A stretch of DNA of 64,000 nucleotides from Gammaproteobacteria bacterium. GTDB taxonomy: Bacteria > Pseudomonadota > Gammaproteobacteria > JABHGC01. Under the pieces are notes generated by a model. The model did not search any database and was not told the DNA's origin. It was given only the letters and a program-made list of their open reading frames with translations. The stretch is from the NCBI GenBank assembly GCA_027077805.1, contig JALWTS010000034.1:1-64000 (forward strand). Direction: 5' to 3'. Made by a program: the position numbers and the translations under genes. Positions 27,142-36,311 of the stretch are shown here, one piece after another (position 1 is the first letter of the stretch; each line of letters opens with the position of its first letter).

Positions 27142-29019
27142 ATGAGTTTATTGCGTGCCGAACAACTTAGCTTACACTATGGCTTACAAGACCTATTAGA
27201 TCAAGTCGATTTTATTTTAGAACCCAATGAGCGAGTTTGTTTATTAGGGAGAAATGGGGAAGGCAAATCCAGCTTTTTAAGGATTTTAGCGGGTCAACTG
27301 CTACCTGAATCGGGTAGGGTGAATTGTCAGAGTCAGATTGCCTTGTTATCGCAACAATTACCCCCTGCCACCGATGACACCGTATTTGAGGTCGTTGCTA
27401 GGGCAAAACAAGATGTGTTTGAACAGTTAAAAACCTATCAACAGCTAAGTGAGACGGTTACTACTGATGCCGAACTGGAACAACTACAACAATTACAACA
27501 ACAAATCGAACAACAACATGGTTGGCAACTACAGCAAAGCATTGAAACTTTGCTATCTCGTTTTGATTTAGAACCTGAAATACCTTTATCGAAATTATCG
27601 GGTGGATGGCGACGTAAAGTCAGTTTAGCTCAAGCCTTATTAACCGAGCCTAAAGTGTTATTATTAGACGAACCCACCAATCATTTGGACATTGAACATA
27701 TTGAATGGTTGGAAAAGTTTTTATTAGATTATCATGGCAGTATTATTTTTATCAGTCATGACAGACGTTTTATTGAACGAGTGGCCACTCGTATTATTGA
27801 ATTAGATCGAGGGCAATTACGCAGTTTTAATGGCGATTATCAATATTATTTAAAAACCAAACAAGCCTTATTAGAACAAGCGCAAGTACAAAACCGATTA
27901 TTTGATAAAAAACTGGCTCAAGAGGAAGTTTGGATTCGACAAGGAATTAAAGCCAGACGGACTCGAAATGAAGGTCGAGTACGGGCATTATTAGATTTAC
28001 GCCAACAACGTCAACAACGTCGTGAGCAGTTAGGGCAGGTCAAATTTAATATTGAACAGGCGATGCGTTCAGGGAATTTAGTGGCAGAACTTACTCATGT
28101 GAGTTATGTATGGCAACAACAAGTATTAGTAAAAGATTTTTCGCTCACTGTGTTAAGAGGCGATAAAGTTGGCTTAATTGGACGCAATGGTGTTGGCAAA
28201 ACGACCTTACTAAAAATTATTTTAGGGCAATTAAAACCGAATACGGGCAAAGTCCGTTTAGGAACGAATGTGCAAATTGCCTATTTTGATCAATTACGAG
28301 CCAAACTTGATCCTGAAAAAACCGTGATTGAAAATTTAGATCAAGGCTCTGATCATATTAGCATTGGGGGGAAATCCCGTCATGTGATCAGTTATCTACA
28401 AGATTTTTTATTTACGCCACAACGAGCTAGAACACCAGTGAAAGCCTTATCAGGCGGGGAATCCAATCGTTTATTACTTGCCCAATTATTTATTAAACCT
28501 AGTAATGTTTTAGTCTTAGATGAACCTACTAATGATTTAGATATTGATACTTTAGAATTATTAGAAGAATTATTATTAGATTATAAAGGGACGTTATTTT
28601 TAGTGTCGCATGACAGACGCTTTATGGATAATATTATCAGCAGTGCTTTAGTATTTGAAGGGCAAGGTAAGGTTAGTGAATGGATTGGTGGCTATAGTGA
28701 TTATCAGCAACAATGCAAACAACCTCAGAAAGTTAAAAAGGCAAAACAAAGCGAAAAACCACCCCAAAAAAACGAAAAATCAAAACCAGAAAAACCGAAA
28801 ATCAAATTATCCTATCATGAACAACGAGAACTTGAACAACTCCCCGAAAAAATTGAACAATTAGAACAACAACAAGCACAACTGCAACAACAAGTGTTTT
28901 CGCCTGAGTTTTTTAAACAAGCCCATAATCATACCCAAGAAATATTGCAACAATTACAGCAAGTGGAATTGGATTTAGAACAAGCGTATCAACGTTGGGA
29001 GTGGTTGGAAAGTTTTTGA
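27142..29019 (+). CDS. uup: ABC-F ATPase Uup
   Basis: Two ATPase domains in one soluble chain: Walker A LLGRNGEGKSSFLRIL and LIGRNGVGKTTLLKII, signatures LSGGWRRKVSLAQ and LSGGESNRLLLAQ, and the linker between them. A C-terminal Lys/Gln-rich coiled coil (about 535-625) is diagnostic of Uup. ABC-F proteins act on the ribosome, and Uup affects transposon excision in E. coli. At 625 aa it is normal length. Confidence 0.93.
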   Translation: MSLLRAEQLSLHYGLQDLLDQVDFILEPNERVCLLGRNGEGKSSFLRILAGQLLPESGRVNCQSQIALLSQQLPPATDDTVFEVVARAKQDVFEQLKTYQQLSETVTTDAELEQLQQLQQQIEQQHGWQLQQSIETLLSRFDLEPEIPLSKLSGGWRRKVSLAQALLTEPKVLLLDEPTNHLDIEHIEWLEKFLLDYHGSIIFISHDRRFIERVATRIIELDRGQLRSFNGDYQYYLKTKQALLEQAQVQNRLFDKKLAQEEVWIRQGIKARRTRNEGRVRALLDLRQQRQQRREQLGQVKFNIEQAMRSGNLVAELTHVSYVWQQQVLVKDFSLTVLRGDKVGLIGRNGVGKTTLLKIILGQLKPNTGKVRLGTNVQIAYFDQLRAKLDPEKTVIENLDQGSDHISIGGKSRHVISYLQDFLFTPQRARTPVKALSGGESNRLLLAQLFIKPSNVLVLDEPTNDLDIDTLELLEELLLDYKGTLFLVSHDRRFMDNIISSALVFEGQGKVSEWIGGYSDYQQQCKQPQKVKKAKQSEKPPQKNEKSKPEKPKIKLSYHEQRELEQLPEKIEQLEQQQAQLQQQVFSPEFFKQAHNHTQEILQQLQQVELDLEQAYQRWEWLESF

Positions 29020-29032
29020 TGCCTTGATTTTG

Positions 29033-29058
29033 GTTTCGATTTGTCGGATTATCGAAAC
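29033..29058. terminator. Hairpin between convergent uup and InaA-like kinase
   Basis: GTTTCGAT (29033-29040) pairs with ATCGAAAC (29051-29058) across the convergent gene ends. Likely bidirectional terminator, although the T tract is poor. Confidence 0.45.
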
Positions 29059-29711
29059 GCTGTTCGAGATTGGGTCCAATTAATTAAGCATTTAATTTGC
29101 CAGTTCTTATAGCCAGCCAGATTAAAATATTGCTGTAAAAAGTGATCAAAACCAAATTGTTGTAAATACATTTGATCCTCTGGATAACGACTTAAATGCC
29201 GAAAGTTACGCACTCGTTGCCAAAAAGTTAACGACCAAGGATAAATATTCATATCCGCAATATCAATTAAAGCAAATTTATGATTAGCTTGATATAAAAT
29301 ATTTCCAAAGTGAATGGAACGAAAAAAAACCCCTTTGTTATGTAAATGATTGAGATAAGGAATTAAATCTTGAATTAATGCCATGGGTTGTTGGCTTTGT
29401 TTTAGTTGTTCTCTTAAGGTGACGCCTTCAAGTTTCGAGTATTGGACTAAATAACAATTTTCATCGCTTACAAAATAAAGATTATCAATGACAATGGTAT
29501 CTAAATCTCTAAGCTGTAAACGTCTGGCATTACGCACAAAATGTTTGGCATAAGAATAAAAAGTAGCCGATGATAGTTTACGTCGAGAACGAAATAATTT
29601 AATGATTTTATTATTAGGCGTTTCATAAACTTTGGCACCGCGTTCATCTTGTTCCAGAATTTTGGCATCTTTAATTAAATTTTGATAGTGCTGGGTGTCG
29701 AGTTGTAACAT
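29049..29711 (-). CDS. InaA/toluene-tolerance-type LPS kinase-fold protein
   Basis: A 220-aa kinase-like protein. The nucleotide lysine is probably in NKIIKLFRSRR; the catalytic loop reads FFRSIHFGNILY and the metal Asp is in ALIDIADM. The loop has Ser where HRD-type kinases carry Asp, a feature I recall from the Pseudomonas toluene-tolerance family, so activity is uncertain. Divergent from hldE, with envelope genes all around. Confidence 0.75.
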   Translation of the reverse strand: MLQLDTQHYQNLIKDAKILEQDERGAKVYETPNNKIIKLFRSRRKLSSATFYSYAKHFVRNARRLQLRDLDTIVIDNLYFVSDENCYLVQYSKLEGVTLREQLKQSQQPMALIQDLIPYLNHLHNKGVFFRSIHFGNILYQANHKFALIDIADMNIYPWSLTFWQRVRNFRHLSRYPEDQMYLQQFGFDHFLQQYFNLAGYKNWQIKCLINWTQSRTAFR

Positions 29712-29790
29712 ATCCTAATTTCTTGAACTATAATCAGCTAATAAGTATTGTTTTCATATAGGAATTATAGCAGATGGACAGTGAGATTTT

Positions 29791-31218
29791 ATGAAAATTC
29801 AAGTTCCCCCATTTGATCAAGCCAGTATCTTAGTGGTAGGTGATGTGATGTTAGATCGGTATTGGCATGGACCAACCTCACGCATTTCTCCTGAAGCCCC
29901 TGTGCCTGTGGTATTAGTGTCAGAAGCAGAAGAACGAGCAGGGGGAGCGGCGAATGTGGCATTAAATACTGCAACCTTGGGTGTGAAAACCCATTTAATG
30001 GGATTAGTGGGGCAAGATGAGGCAGGGCAGGCATTACAAAATTTGATTGAGAACGCAGGAATTTGCACGCATTTTGAAACAGTCGTTAATTCTGCGACAG
30101 TAACGAAGCTTAGAGTGATTAGTCGGCATCAACAATTGATTCGCTTGGATTTTGAAGATGGCTTTGCTGGCTTTGATACCGATAATTTTTTGGCAAAATA
30201 TCAGCAGGCTTTAGCCATGACGGATGTGGTGATTTTATCGGATTATGGCAAAGGCAGTTTACGGCATGGTAAAAAATTTATTGAAATGGCAAAACGAGTG
30301 GGCAAACCTGTCTTAGTCGATCCTAAAAGCCGTGATTTTCAGCATTATCGAGGAGCAACATTAATTACCCCAAACTTACTAGAATTTGAACGAGTCGTCG
30401 GACCTTGTCAAGATGAGCTGGAATTAGTAGAACGTGGCATGAATTTAATCGAAGAATGCGATTTACAAGCCTTATTGATCACGAGAGGCGAGCAGGGTAT
30501 GAGTTTATTGCAAAAAGATCAGCCAGTTTTGCATTTACCCACTCATGCGATGGAAGTGTTTGATGTCACAGGGGCAGGGGATACGGTTATTTCTGTTTTA
30601 GGGGCAGGCTTGGCGGCAGGTTTAAGTTTAGATTCAGCCACCGCCTTGTCTAATTTAGCTGCGGGTGTCGTGGTTGCAAAACTGGGAACCGCTTCGGTCA
30701 GTTTAAGCGAACTTAGACGTGCTTGTCATGAATATCATGCGTCAGGTAGTGGCGTTTTAAATGAACAAGCCTTAATGGTGATGTTGCAAGATGCCAGACA
30801 ACAACATGAAAAAATTGTCATGACTAATGGTTGTTTTGATATTTTACATGCAGGGCATGTTAGCTATTTAGAAGAAGCCAGACGTTTAGGGGATAAACTG
30901 ATTGTTGCCGTAAATGATGATGATTCTGTTCGGCGTTTAAAAGGCGATAAACGTCCGATTAACCCATTAGCCCAACGCATGGCAGTGTTATCGGGTTTAG
31001 AATGTGTCGATTGGGTCGTAGCGTTTAGTGAAGATACGCCTGAGCGTTTAATTTGTGATGTTCAACCTGATTTTTTGGTGAAAGGTGGTGATTATCAGGC
31101 AGAACAAGTGGCAGGTTATGATTGTGTTACTAAGGCAGGGGGGCATGTGGTCATTTTAGATTACCAACAAGGACAATCTACTAGCGAAATGATCAATCGA
31201 ATATTAGAACAATCATAG
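29791..31218 (+). CDS. hldE: Bifunctional heptose-7-phosphate kinase / heptose-1-phosphate adenylyltransferase
   Basis: N-terminal PfkB-type kinase (GGAANVALN, DVTGAGDTVISVLGAGLA) and C-terminal nucleotidyltransferase starting near residue 340 (MTNGCFDILHAGHVSYL). The protein makes ADP-heptose precursors for the LPS inner core. At 475 aa it is full length. HldD, the epimerase that completes ADP-L-glycero-D-manno-heptose, follows on the same strand. Confidence 0.97.
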   Translation: MKIQVPPFDQASILVVGDVMLDRYWHGPTSRISPEAPVPVVLVSEAEERAGGAANVALNTATLGVKTHLMGLVGQDEAGQALQNLIENAGICTHFETVVNSATVTKLRVISRHQQLIRLDFEDGFAGFDTDNFLAKYQQALAMTDVVILSDYGKGSLRHGKKFIEMAKRVGKPVLVDPKSRDFQHYRGATLITPNLLEFERVVGPCQDELELVERGMNLIEECDLQALLITRGEQGMSLLQKDQPVLHLPTHAMEVFDVTGAGDTVISVLGAGLAAGLSLDSATALSNLAAGVVVAKLGTASVSLSELRRACHEYHASGSGVLNEQALMVMLQDARQQHEKIVMTNGCFDILHAGHVSYLEEARRLGDKLIVAVNDDDSVRRLKGDKRPINPLAQRMAVLSGLECVDWVVAFSEDTPERLICDVQPDFLVKGGDYQAEQVAGYDCVTKAGGHVVILDYQQGQSTSEMINRILEQS

Positions 31219-31283
31219 TGGCAATTCTTTAACTTTATGCAATGTAACGAGAAAAAAGACAAACAAACGAAAAGGGGTTTACC

Positions 31284-32237
31284 ATGATAGTAATTACAGG
31301 TGGTGCAGGATTTATTGGTAGCAATTTAGTCAACGCATGGAATCAGCGGGGTCGTAGCGACATTGTGGTGGTAGATAATTTAAAAGATGGTCATAAGTTT
31401 TTTAATTTAATCGATTGCGATATTGCGGATTATTTTGGCAAACAAGAATTTTTAGAAAAAATTCAAAACGATAAACGCTTTGAATCTAAAATCGAAGTGA
31501 TTTTCCATCAAGGGGCTTGTTCGGCAACCACCGAGTGGGATGGGCGTTATATGATGGAAAATAATTATCAATACTCGAAAATATTATTAAATTATTGTAT
31601 TGATCGAGGGATTCCCTTATTTTACGCGTCCAGTGCCTCAGTGTATGGTTCGGGTAAAAACGGTTTTAAAGAACAACGTCAGTCAGAATCGCCTTTAAAT
31701 ATGTATGGCTATTCCAAATTTTTATTTGATCAATGGGTGCGACGTCATTTAGGCAATGCTCCTATTCAAATCGCAGGGTTTCGCTATTTTAATGTTTATG
31801 GTCCTAGAGAACAACATAAAGGGAGTATGTCCAGTGTGGCGTATCATTGTCGTCATCAATTATTAGCGACAGGTAAAATGAAATTATTTGAAGGTTGTGA
31901 TGGCTATGGTAATGGCGAACAACGGCGAGATTTTATTTCGGTCGAAGATGTGGTCAAAGTTAATTTATGGTTTTTTGATAATCCTGAATGTTCAGGAATT
32001 TTTAATGTGGGTACAGGTAAAAGCCAACCTTTTAATGATGTGGCAAATGCCGTCAAAGATTTTTATCAGCGTGGTGAAATTGAATACATTGATTTTCCCG
32101 AGCATTTAAAAGGTCATTACCAAAGCTTTACCGAAGCCGATATTCGTGCCTTACGAGAAATTGGCTATAACCATGATTTTCTCACAGTAGAGCAAGGCGT
32201 GGCTCGTTATATGCAATGGCTAGAAGATCAAGACTAA
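31284..32237 (+). CDS. hldD: ADP-L-glycero-D-manno-heptose 6-epimerase
   Basis: Short-chain dehydrogenase fold: NADP-binding [15 protein letters not shown], Ser-Tyr-Lys set with [10 protein letters not shown] and YGYSKFLFD, and [15 protein letters not shown] typical of HldD. AAAGGGG precedes the ATG. It completes the heptose pathway begun by HldE immediately upstream. Confidence 0.96.
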   Translation: MIVITGGAGFIGSNLVNAWNQRGRSDIVVVDNLKDGHKFFNLIDCDIADYFGKQEFLEKIQNDKRFESKIEVIFHQGACSATTEWDGRYMMENNYQYSKILLNYCIDRGIPLFYASSASVYGSGKNGFKEQRQSESPLNMYGYSKFLFDQWVRRHLGNAPIQIAGFRYFNVYGPREQHKGSMSSVAYHCRHQLLATGKMKLFEGCDGYGNGEQRRDFISVEDVVKVNLWFFDNPECSGIFNVGTGKSQPFNDVANAVKDFYQRGEIEYIDFPEHLKGHYQSFTEADIRALREIGYNHDFLTVEQGVARYMQWLEDQD

Positions 32238-32253
32238 CATAATAATATTATTA

Positions 32254-32751
32254 TTAATTTTCATCTTCAGTAAACAATCGACTAAACTGGGTTTTATGAC
32301 AGCGAGGACAAGGTGGAATATGCCCAGTTTTATTAAAATTCATCACTTGACCGCAGGCATTGCATTTTAAACTACCGGCACCTGTGATTTCACCTGTATG
32401 ATAATTGCTGGCTTCATAAGCATAATCGGACAATTGGGCTAGTTCAATTTTAGTTTGATCGGCAACCGATGCCATTAGGTCTAAAGTCTTTTGTTCAACT
32501 TGTGCTAAGTCAAATTGAAACCAAGTATGAAGCTCTTCGCTAGTATCATGTAGATAATGTGCCAGATCATAAATATCCCTATGCACATATTCCGAGACTT
32601 TTTTTACTTCTTCACGGGTTAATTCACTCATCGTTGTGGTTTTACCTACTGCCTCGTCAATACGTTGTGCCAGTGGTTTTTCAGTAATGCTATGCAAATG
32701 ACGCATAATTTGATCATAAGCATGAATTAGTTTATCTTTAGACGAAGTCAT
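32254..32751 (-). CDS. Zinc-ribbon protein (DUF1451 family)
   Basis: A helical N-terminal part with charged coiled-coil character followed by a C-terminal zinc ribbon, CNACGQVM...CPRCHKTQF. The ATG at 32751 has GAGGTGA upstream; the frame continues three codons. Function of the family is unknown; a regulatory or RNA-related role is possible. It ends next to an AT palindrome at 32239-32254 shared with the convergent hldD. Confidence 0.75.
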   Translation of the reverse strand: MTSSKDKLIHAYDQIMRHLHSITEKPLAQRIDEAVGKTTTMSELTREEVKKVSEYVHRDIYDLAHYLHDTSEELHTWFQFDLAQVEQKTLDLMASVADQTKIELAQLSDYAYEASNYHTGEITGAGSLKCNACGQVMNFNKTGHIPPCPRCHKTQFSRLFTEDEN

Positions 32752-32832
32752 CACAATCACCTCAATATTACCGTCAATCTAAGTTTATCTTTATGGTAAT
32801 TATAGCAAATTGTCATTATTTGGGCATTCTCA

Positions 32833-34149
32833 ATGCAACTTAATCGATTCAAGTTTATTATCGATAAATTGCTTAAGCAATACCCCAAGATTAAAACTTT
32901 TACCATTGCTTATAGTGGTGGTTTAGATTCGCAAGTATTACTCTATGCCTTAGCCCAATTAAAACCCAATGTAAGCATTAAGGCAATTCATATTCATCAC
33001 GGCTTACAGAATGAGGCAGATCAATGGGTATTACATTGTCAAACCCAGTGTCAGCAGTTAAATATTAAATTAGAAATTAAATATTTACAATTACAATTCG
33101 ATAGGGGCGAAAGTATTGAAGCTGTTGCTAGAAATCAGCGTTATCAATCATTATTTGCGTCTTTAAATACGGATACTGCCTTATTAACTGCTCATCATCA
33201 AGATGATCAAGCTGAAACGGTATTATTACAATTATTAAGAGGAGCTGGCGTTGCTGGTTTAGCCGCAATGCCAGTGGATGCTTATTATCAAGATTATTTA
33301 ATTTTACGACCATTATTACGCTATACCAGACAACAATTAGCAGAGTATGCCAATTATCATCAATTACAATGGGTAGAGGACCCTAGCAATCAATCTTCGC
33401 AATTTCGGCGTAATTTTATTCGCCATCAAGTCATGCCATTACTCACTAATTATTATCCTAGTGCTAGTAAAACCATTGCTCGGGTAGCAGATAATTGTGC
33501 CAACGCCAATCAATTATTAACTGAAATTGCCATACAAGATTTAAGCATAGTACAAGTGTCTCAACATAACTCACTAACTATTGCAATTACACCATTACAA
33601 ACTTTGTCAATAAATCGACAATATAATGTGTTACGTTATTGGTATTGGCAACAAACGCAATTGATTTTAGACAAACAGCATTTAGAACAGATCATAAGCC
33701 AAGTGATTTGTGCTAATAAAAATAGTATTCCCAGTATGTCTTGGCAGCAATGGGTGGTGTCTCGTTATCAACAGCATTTATATGTTTATCCGAAACTACC
33801 CGCCATTCCTCAAGCTCAGAGTTGGGATTTTAGCCAAGCATTGGTTTTAGATAAGCTGGGCATACTGCAAGCAAGACTGACGAAAGGTCAGGGTTTAAGC
33901 AAAACGATTACGAAAGTAAGGGTCAAGTTTCGCCAAGGAGGTGAGCGTTTTCATCAAGCTGGGAGAGCCTATCCTCGTGCCTTAAAAAAAATTCTGCAAA
34001 CTGAGGGTATATTACCGTGGCAGCGTAACTATTTGCCTTTGCTTATGGTGGATAATACGATTGTTGCCGTAGCTGATTTTTGGATTGCAGAAGGCTATCA
34101 AGCGAAATCAGGTGAATGTGCTTGGCTATTGCAATGGCAACCGTTTTGA
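32833..34149 (+). CDS. tilS: tRNA(Ile)-lysidine synthase
   Basis: PP-loop ATPase AYSGGLDSQVLLYAL, HIHHGL, TAHHQDDQAETVLLQLLRG and the C-terminal TilS domain (KVRVKFRQGGERF, LLMVDNTIVAVADFW). It changes the wobble C of tRNA-Ile(CAU) to lysidine. Length of 438 aa is as in E. coli. It is divergent from the zinc-ribbon gene. Confidence 0.95.
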   Translation: MQLNRFKFIIDKLLKQYPKIKTFTIAYSGGLDSQVLLYALAQLKPNVSIKAIHIHHGLQNEADQWVLHCQTQCQQLNIKLEIKYLQLQFDRGESIEAVARNQRYQSLFASLNTDTALLTAHHQDDQAETVLLQLLRGAGVAGLAAMPVDAYYQDYLILRPLLRYTRQQLAEYANYHQLQWVEDPSNQSSQFRRNFIRHQVMPLLTNYYPSASKTIARVADNCANANQLLTEIAIQDLSIVQVSQHNSLTIAITPLQTLSINRQYNVLRYWYWQQTQLILDKQHLEQIISQVICANKNSIPSMSWQQWVVSRYQQHLYVYPKLPAIPQAQSWDFSQALVLDKLGILQARLTKGQGLSKTITKVRVKFRQGGERFHQAGRAYPRALKKILQTEGILPWQRNYLPLLMVDNTIVAVADFWIAEGYQAKSGECAWLLQWQPF

Positions 34150-34232
34150 TTAGCTTGAAATTTGATTCATTTCATAAAATCATAGCAAAATCTCTTATAA
34201 TCTAATAATACTGAGCTAAGAAGGGATTGATA

Positions 34233-35132
34233 ATGAAGATAAATCACAGGCTATGGGTTTTATTATTAGGTGTATTAAATACGAATCTTGTAATAGCAGG
34301 TATTATTCGTGATGATGTCGCAGATATAAATTATATATCACTTGCTAATATTTCGGGATTTGATAGTGTAGGGGATATGTTAATTTCTACGCCTGGTGTG
34401 GGGACGAGTCGTTGTTCGGGGACTTTAATTAAAGCTCGTTATGTATTGACGGCAGCACATTGTTTAGATGATCCTGCGACAAATAATGTGTCATTTACAG
34501 TGGGTGGTAGGACTTATACTGGCTTGGATTGGACCGTTCATGAAAACTTTAGTGAGAGTGATTTTCTCAATGGTTTCGATATTGCCGTACTTGAATTAAC
34601 GAGCAACGTGAGCAATGTTACCCCTGCAACTTTATTTACTAACTTTAATGAACAAGGGCAAACGAGCACGTCAGTAGGGTTTGGGCGTACTGGGAATGGT
34701 TTAACTGGCGATACGCAAAGTTCAGGCACGAAACGTGCGGGTAATAATGTGATTGATGCCATTTTTATTGCGGGTGTGACAGAACATTTCCGAATTTTAT
34801 GGAATGATTTTGATAATCCTAATAATGCAGGCGACAGTTTATTAGGCGATACAACGCCTTTAGATTTAGAATATCTTACCGCACCTGGGGATAGTGGTGG
34901 GGGCTTGTTTTTAGATGTGGGGGGGGAATATCAATTGGCAGGGGTACATTCTTTTGGTGCCACAACGAAAGCAACCTTAGATTTTGTCTATGGGGATTTG
35001 CAAGGCAATACCCGAGTATCATTGTTTAGCGACTGGATTACCACACATACGACACCAATTCCAAATACTTTATGGTTACTTTTGCTTAGTTTGCCATTGT
35101 TGCTTTGGTCAAATCGTTCGCTAAATATTTAA
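34233..35132 (+). CDS. Exported trypsin-like serine protease with C-terminal membrane tail
   Basis: Chymotrypsin-fold protease: His in [10 protein letters not shown], Asp in GFDIAVLEL, Ser in [11 protein letters not shown]. Signal peptide [12 protein letters not shown] at the start. The C-terminus is [17 protein letters not shown] plus a short basic tail, similar to PEP-CTERM-like sorting signals that hold a protein in the membrane until it is cleaved or displayed. The ATG at 34233 follows AAGGGATT; a TTG six bases earlier is less likely. The end overlaps the convergent sucB end. Confidence 0.82.
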   Translation: MKINHRLWVLLLGVLNTNLVIAGIIRDDVADINYISLANISGFDSVGDMLISTPGVGTSRCSGTLIKARYVLTAAHCLDDPATNNVSFTVGGRTYTGLDWTVHENFSESDFLNGFDIAVLELTSNVSNVTPATLFTNFNEQGQTSTSVGFGRTGNGLTGDTQSSGTKRAGNNVIDAIFIAGVTEHFRILWNDFDNPNNAGDSLLGDTTPLDLEYLTAPGDSGGGLFLDVGGEYQLAGVHSFGATTKATLDFVYGDLQGNTRVSLFSDWITTHTTPIPNTLWLLLLSLPLLLWSNRSLNI

Positions 35133-36311
35133 TAATAATCGAGCAGGGGCGTCTAAATTTTGTTTAATCCTAAGCAAAAACTGCACGGCATCACGACCAT
35201 CAATTAAACGGTGATCATAAGACAATGCCAAATACATCATAGGTCGAATCACCACTTCACCATTTTCAGCAATGGGGCGTTGTTGAATACTATGCATTCC
35301 TAAAATGGCACTTTGTGGGGGATTTAAAATAGGCGTTGACAACATAGAGCCAAAAATTCCCCCATTGGAAATACTAAAAGTACCGCCTTGTAGTTCTTCA
35401 TAGCTAAGCGTGCTATTTTTCGCTTTATCCGCTAATTCCAAGATTTTATGCTCTATATCCGCTATGCTCATTTGATCCGCATCTCTTAAAATAGGTACGA
35501 CTAAGCCTCTTGGTGAAGACACCGCAACACCAATATCAAAATAACCGTGATAAATAATGTCATTGCCATCAATAGAAGCATTCACAATTGGAAAATTCTG
35601 TAACGCATTAATACAGGCTTTAATAAAAAATGACATAAAGCCAAGTTTAACTTGATGTTGTTTTTGGAAGTTTTCTTGATATTGTTTGCGTAAATCGATA
35701 ACCGCTTGCAAATTCACTTCATTAAATGTTGTTAAAATAGCCGCACTATGTTGTGCTGATACTAATCTTTCTGCAATTTTAGCCCGTAATCGACTCATGG
35801 GAACTCGTTGTTCTGGGCGAGATTGATTGGCAAATTCCGCCACAGAGGTTTCGGTTGGAGCTTGAGTTTGAGTTTTTGGTTTTTGCTGTGCTAAATAGTT
35901 TAATACATCTTCTTTGGTTAAACGACCTTTTTTGCCTGTTGCCGTCATATCATCAGGATTAAGTTGATATTGGTGGATGAGTTGGCGTACTGATGGACTT
36001 AAACTCGCATGGGCATCTTTGATATTGCTTTGTTCTGGATTCGTATTAATAGCGGCTTGTTGTGGACTTTGTTCCATTGCGACCAATGTTGCTAACAAGG
36101 TTTTTGCGGTAACAATATCGCCTGTATCAACATGAATGGCCGCTAGTTTCCCCTCTTTTGGTGCGGGTACTTCTAATACGACTTTATCCGTTTCTAAATC
36201 GACCAAATTTTCACCACGCTGTACTCGTTCGCCAATGGTTTTATGCCAAGTTAAGACGGTGGCATCGCTGATTGATTCAGGTAAATCGGGGACATATACC
36301 TCAATGCTCAT
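35121..36311 (-). CDS. sucB: Dihydrolipoamide succinyltransferase (2-oxoglutarate dehydrogenase E2)
   Basis: Lipoyl domain at the N-terminus ([14 protein letters not shown], lipoyl Lys), peripheral subunit-binding segment near 105-145 ([19 protein letters not shown]) and C-terminal catalytic domain with [14 protein letters not shown]. It transfers succinyl to CoA in the TCA cycle. It overlaps the end of sucA by 11 bases. Confidence 0.96.
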   Translation of the reverse strand: MSIEVYVPDLPESISDATVLTWHKTIGERVQRGENLVDLETDKVVLEVPAPKEGKLAAIHVDTGDIVTAKTLLATLVAMEQSPQQAAINTNPEQSNIKDAHASLSPSVRQLIHQYQLNPDDMTATGKKGRLTKEDVLNYLAQQKPKTQTQAPTETSVAEFANQSRPEQRVPMSRLRAKIAERLVSAQHSAAILTTFNEVNLQAVIDLRKQYQENFQKQHQVKLGFMSFFIKACINALQNFPIVNASIDGNDIIYHGYFDIGVAVSSPRGLVVPILRDADQMSIADIEHKILELADKAKNSTLSYEELQGGTFSISNGGIFGSMLSTPILNPPQSAILGMHSIQQRPIAENGEVVIRPMMYLALSYDHRLIDGRDAVQFLLRIKQNLDAPARLLLNI

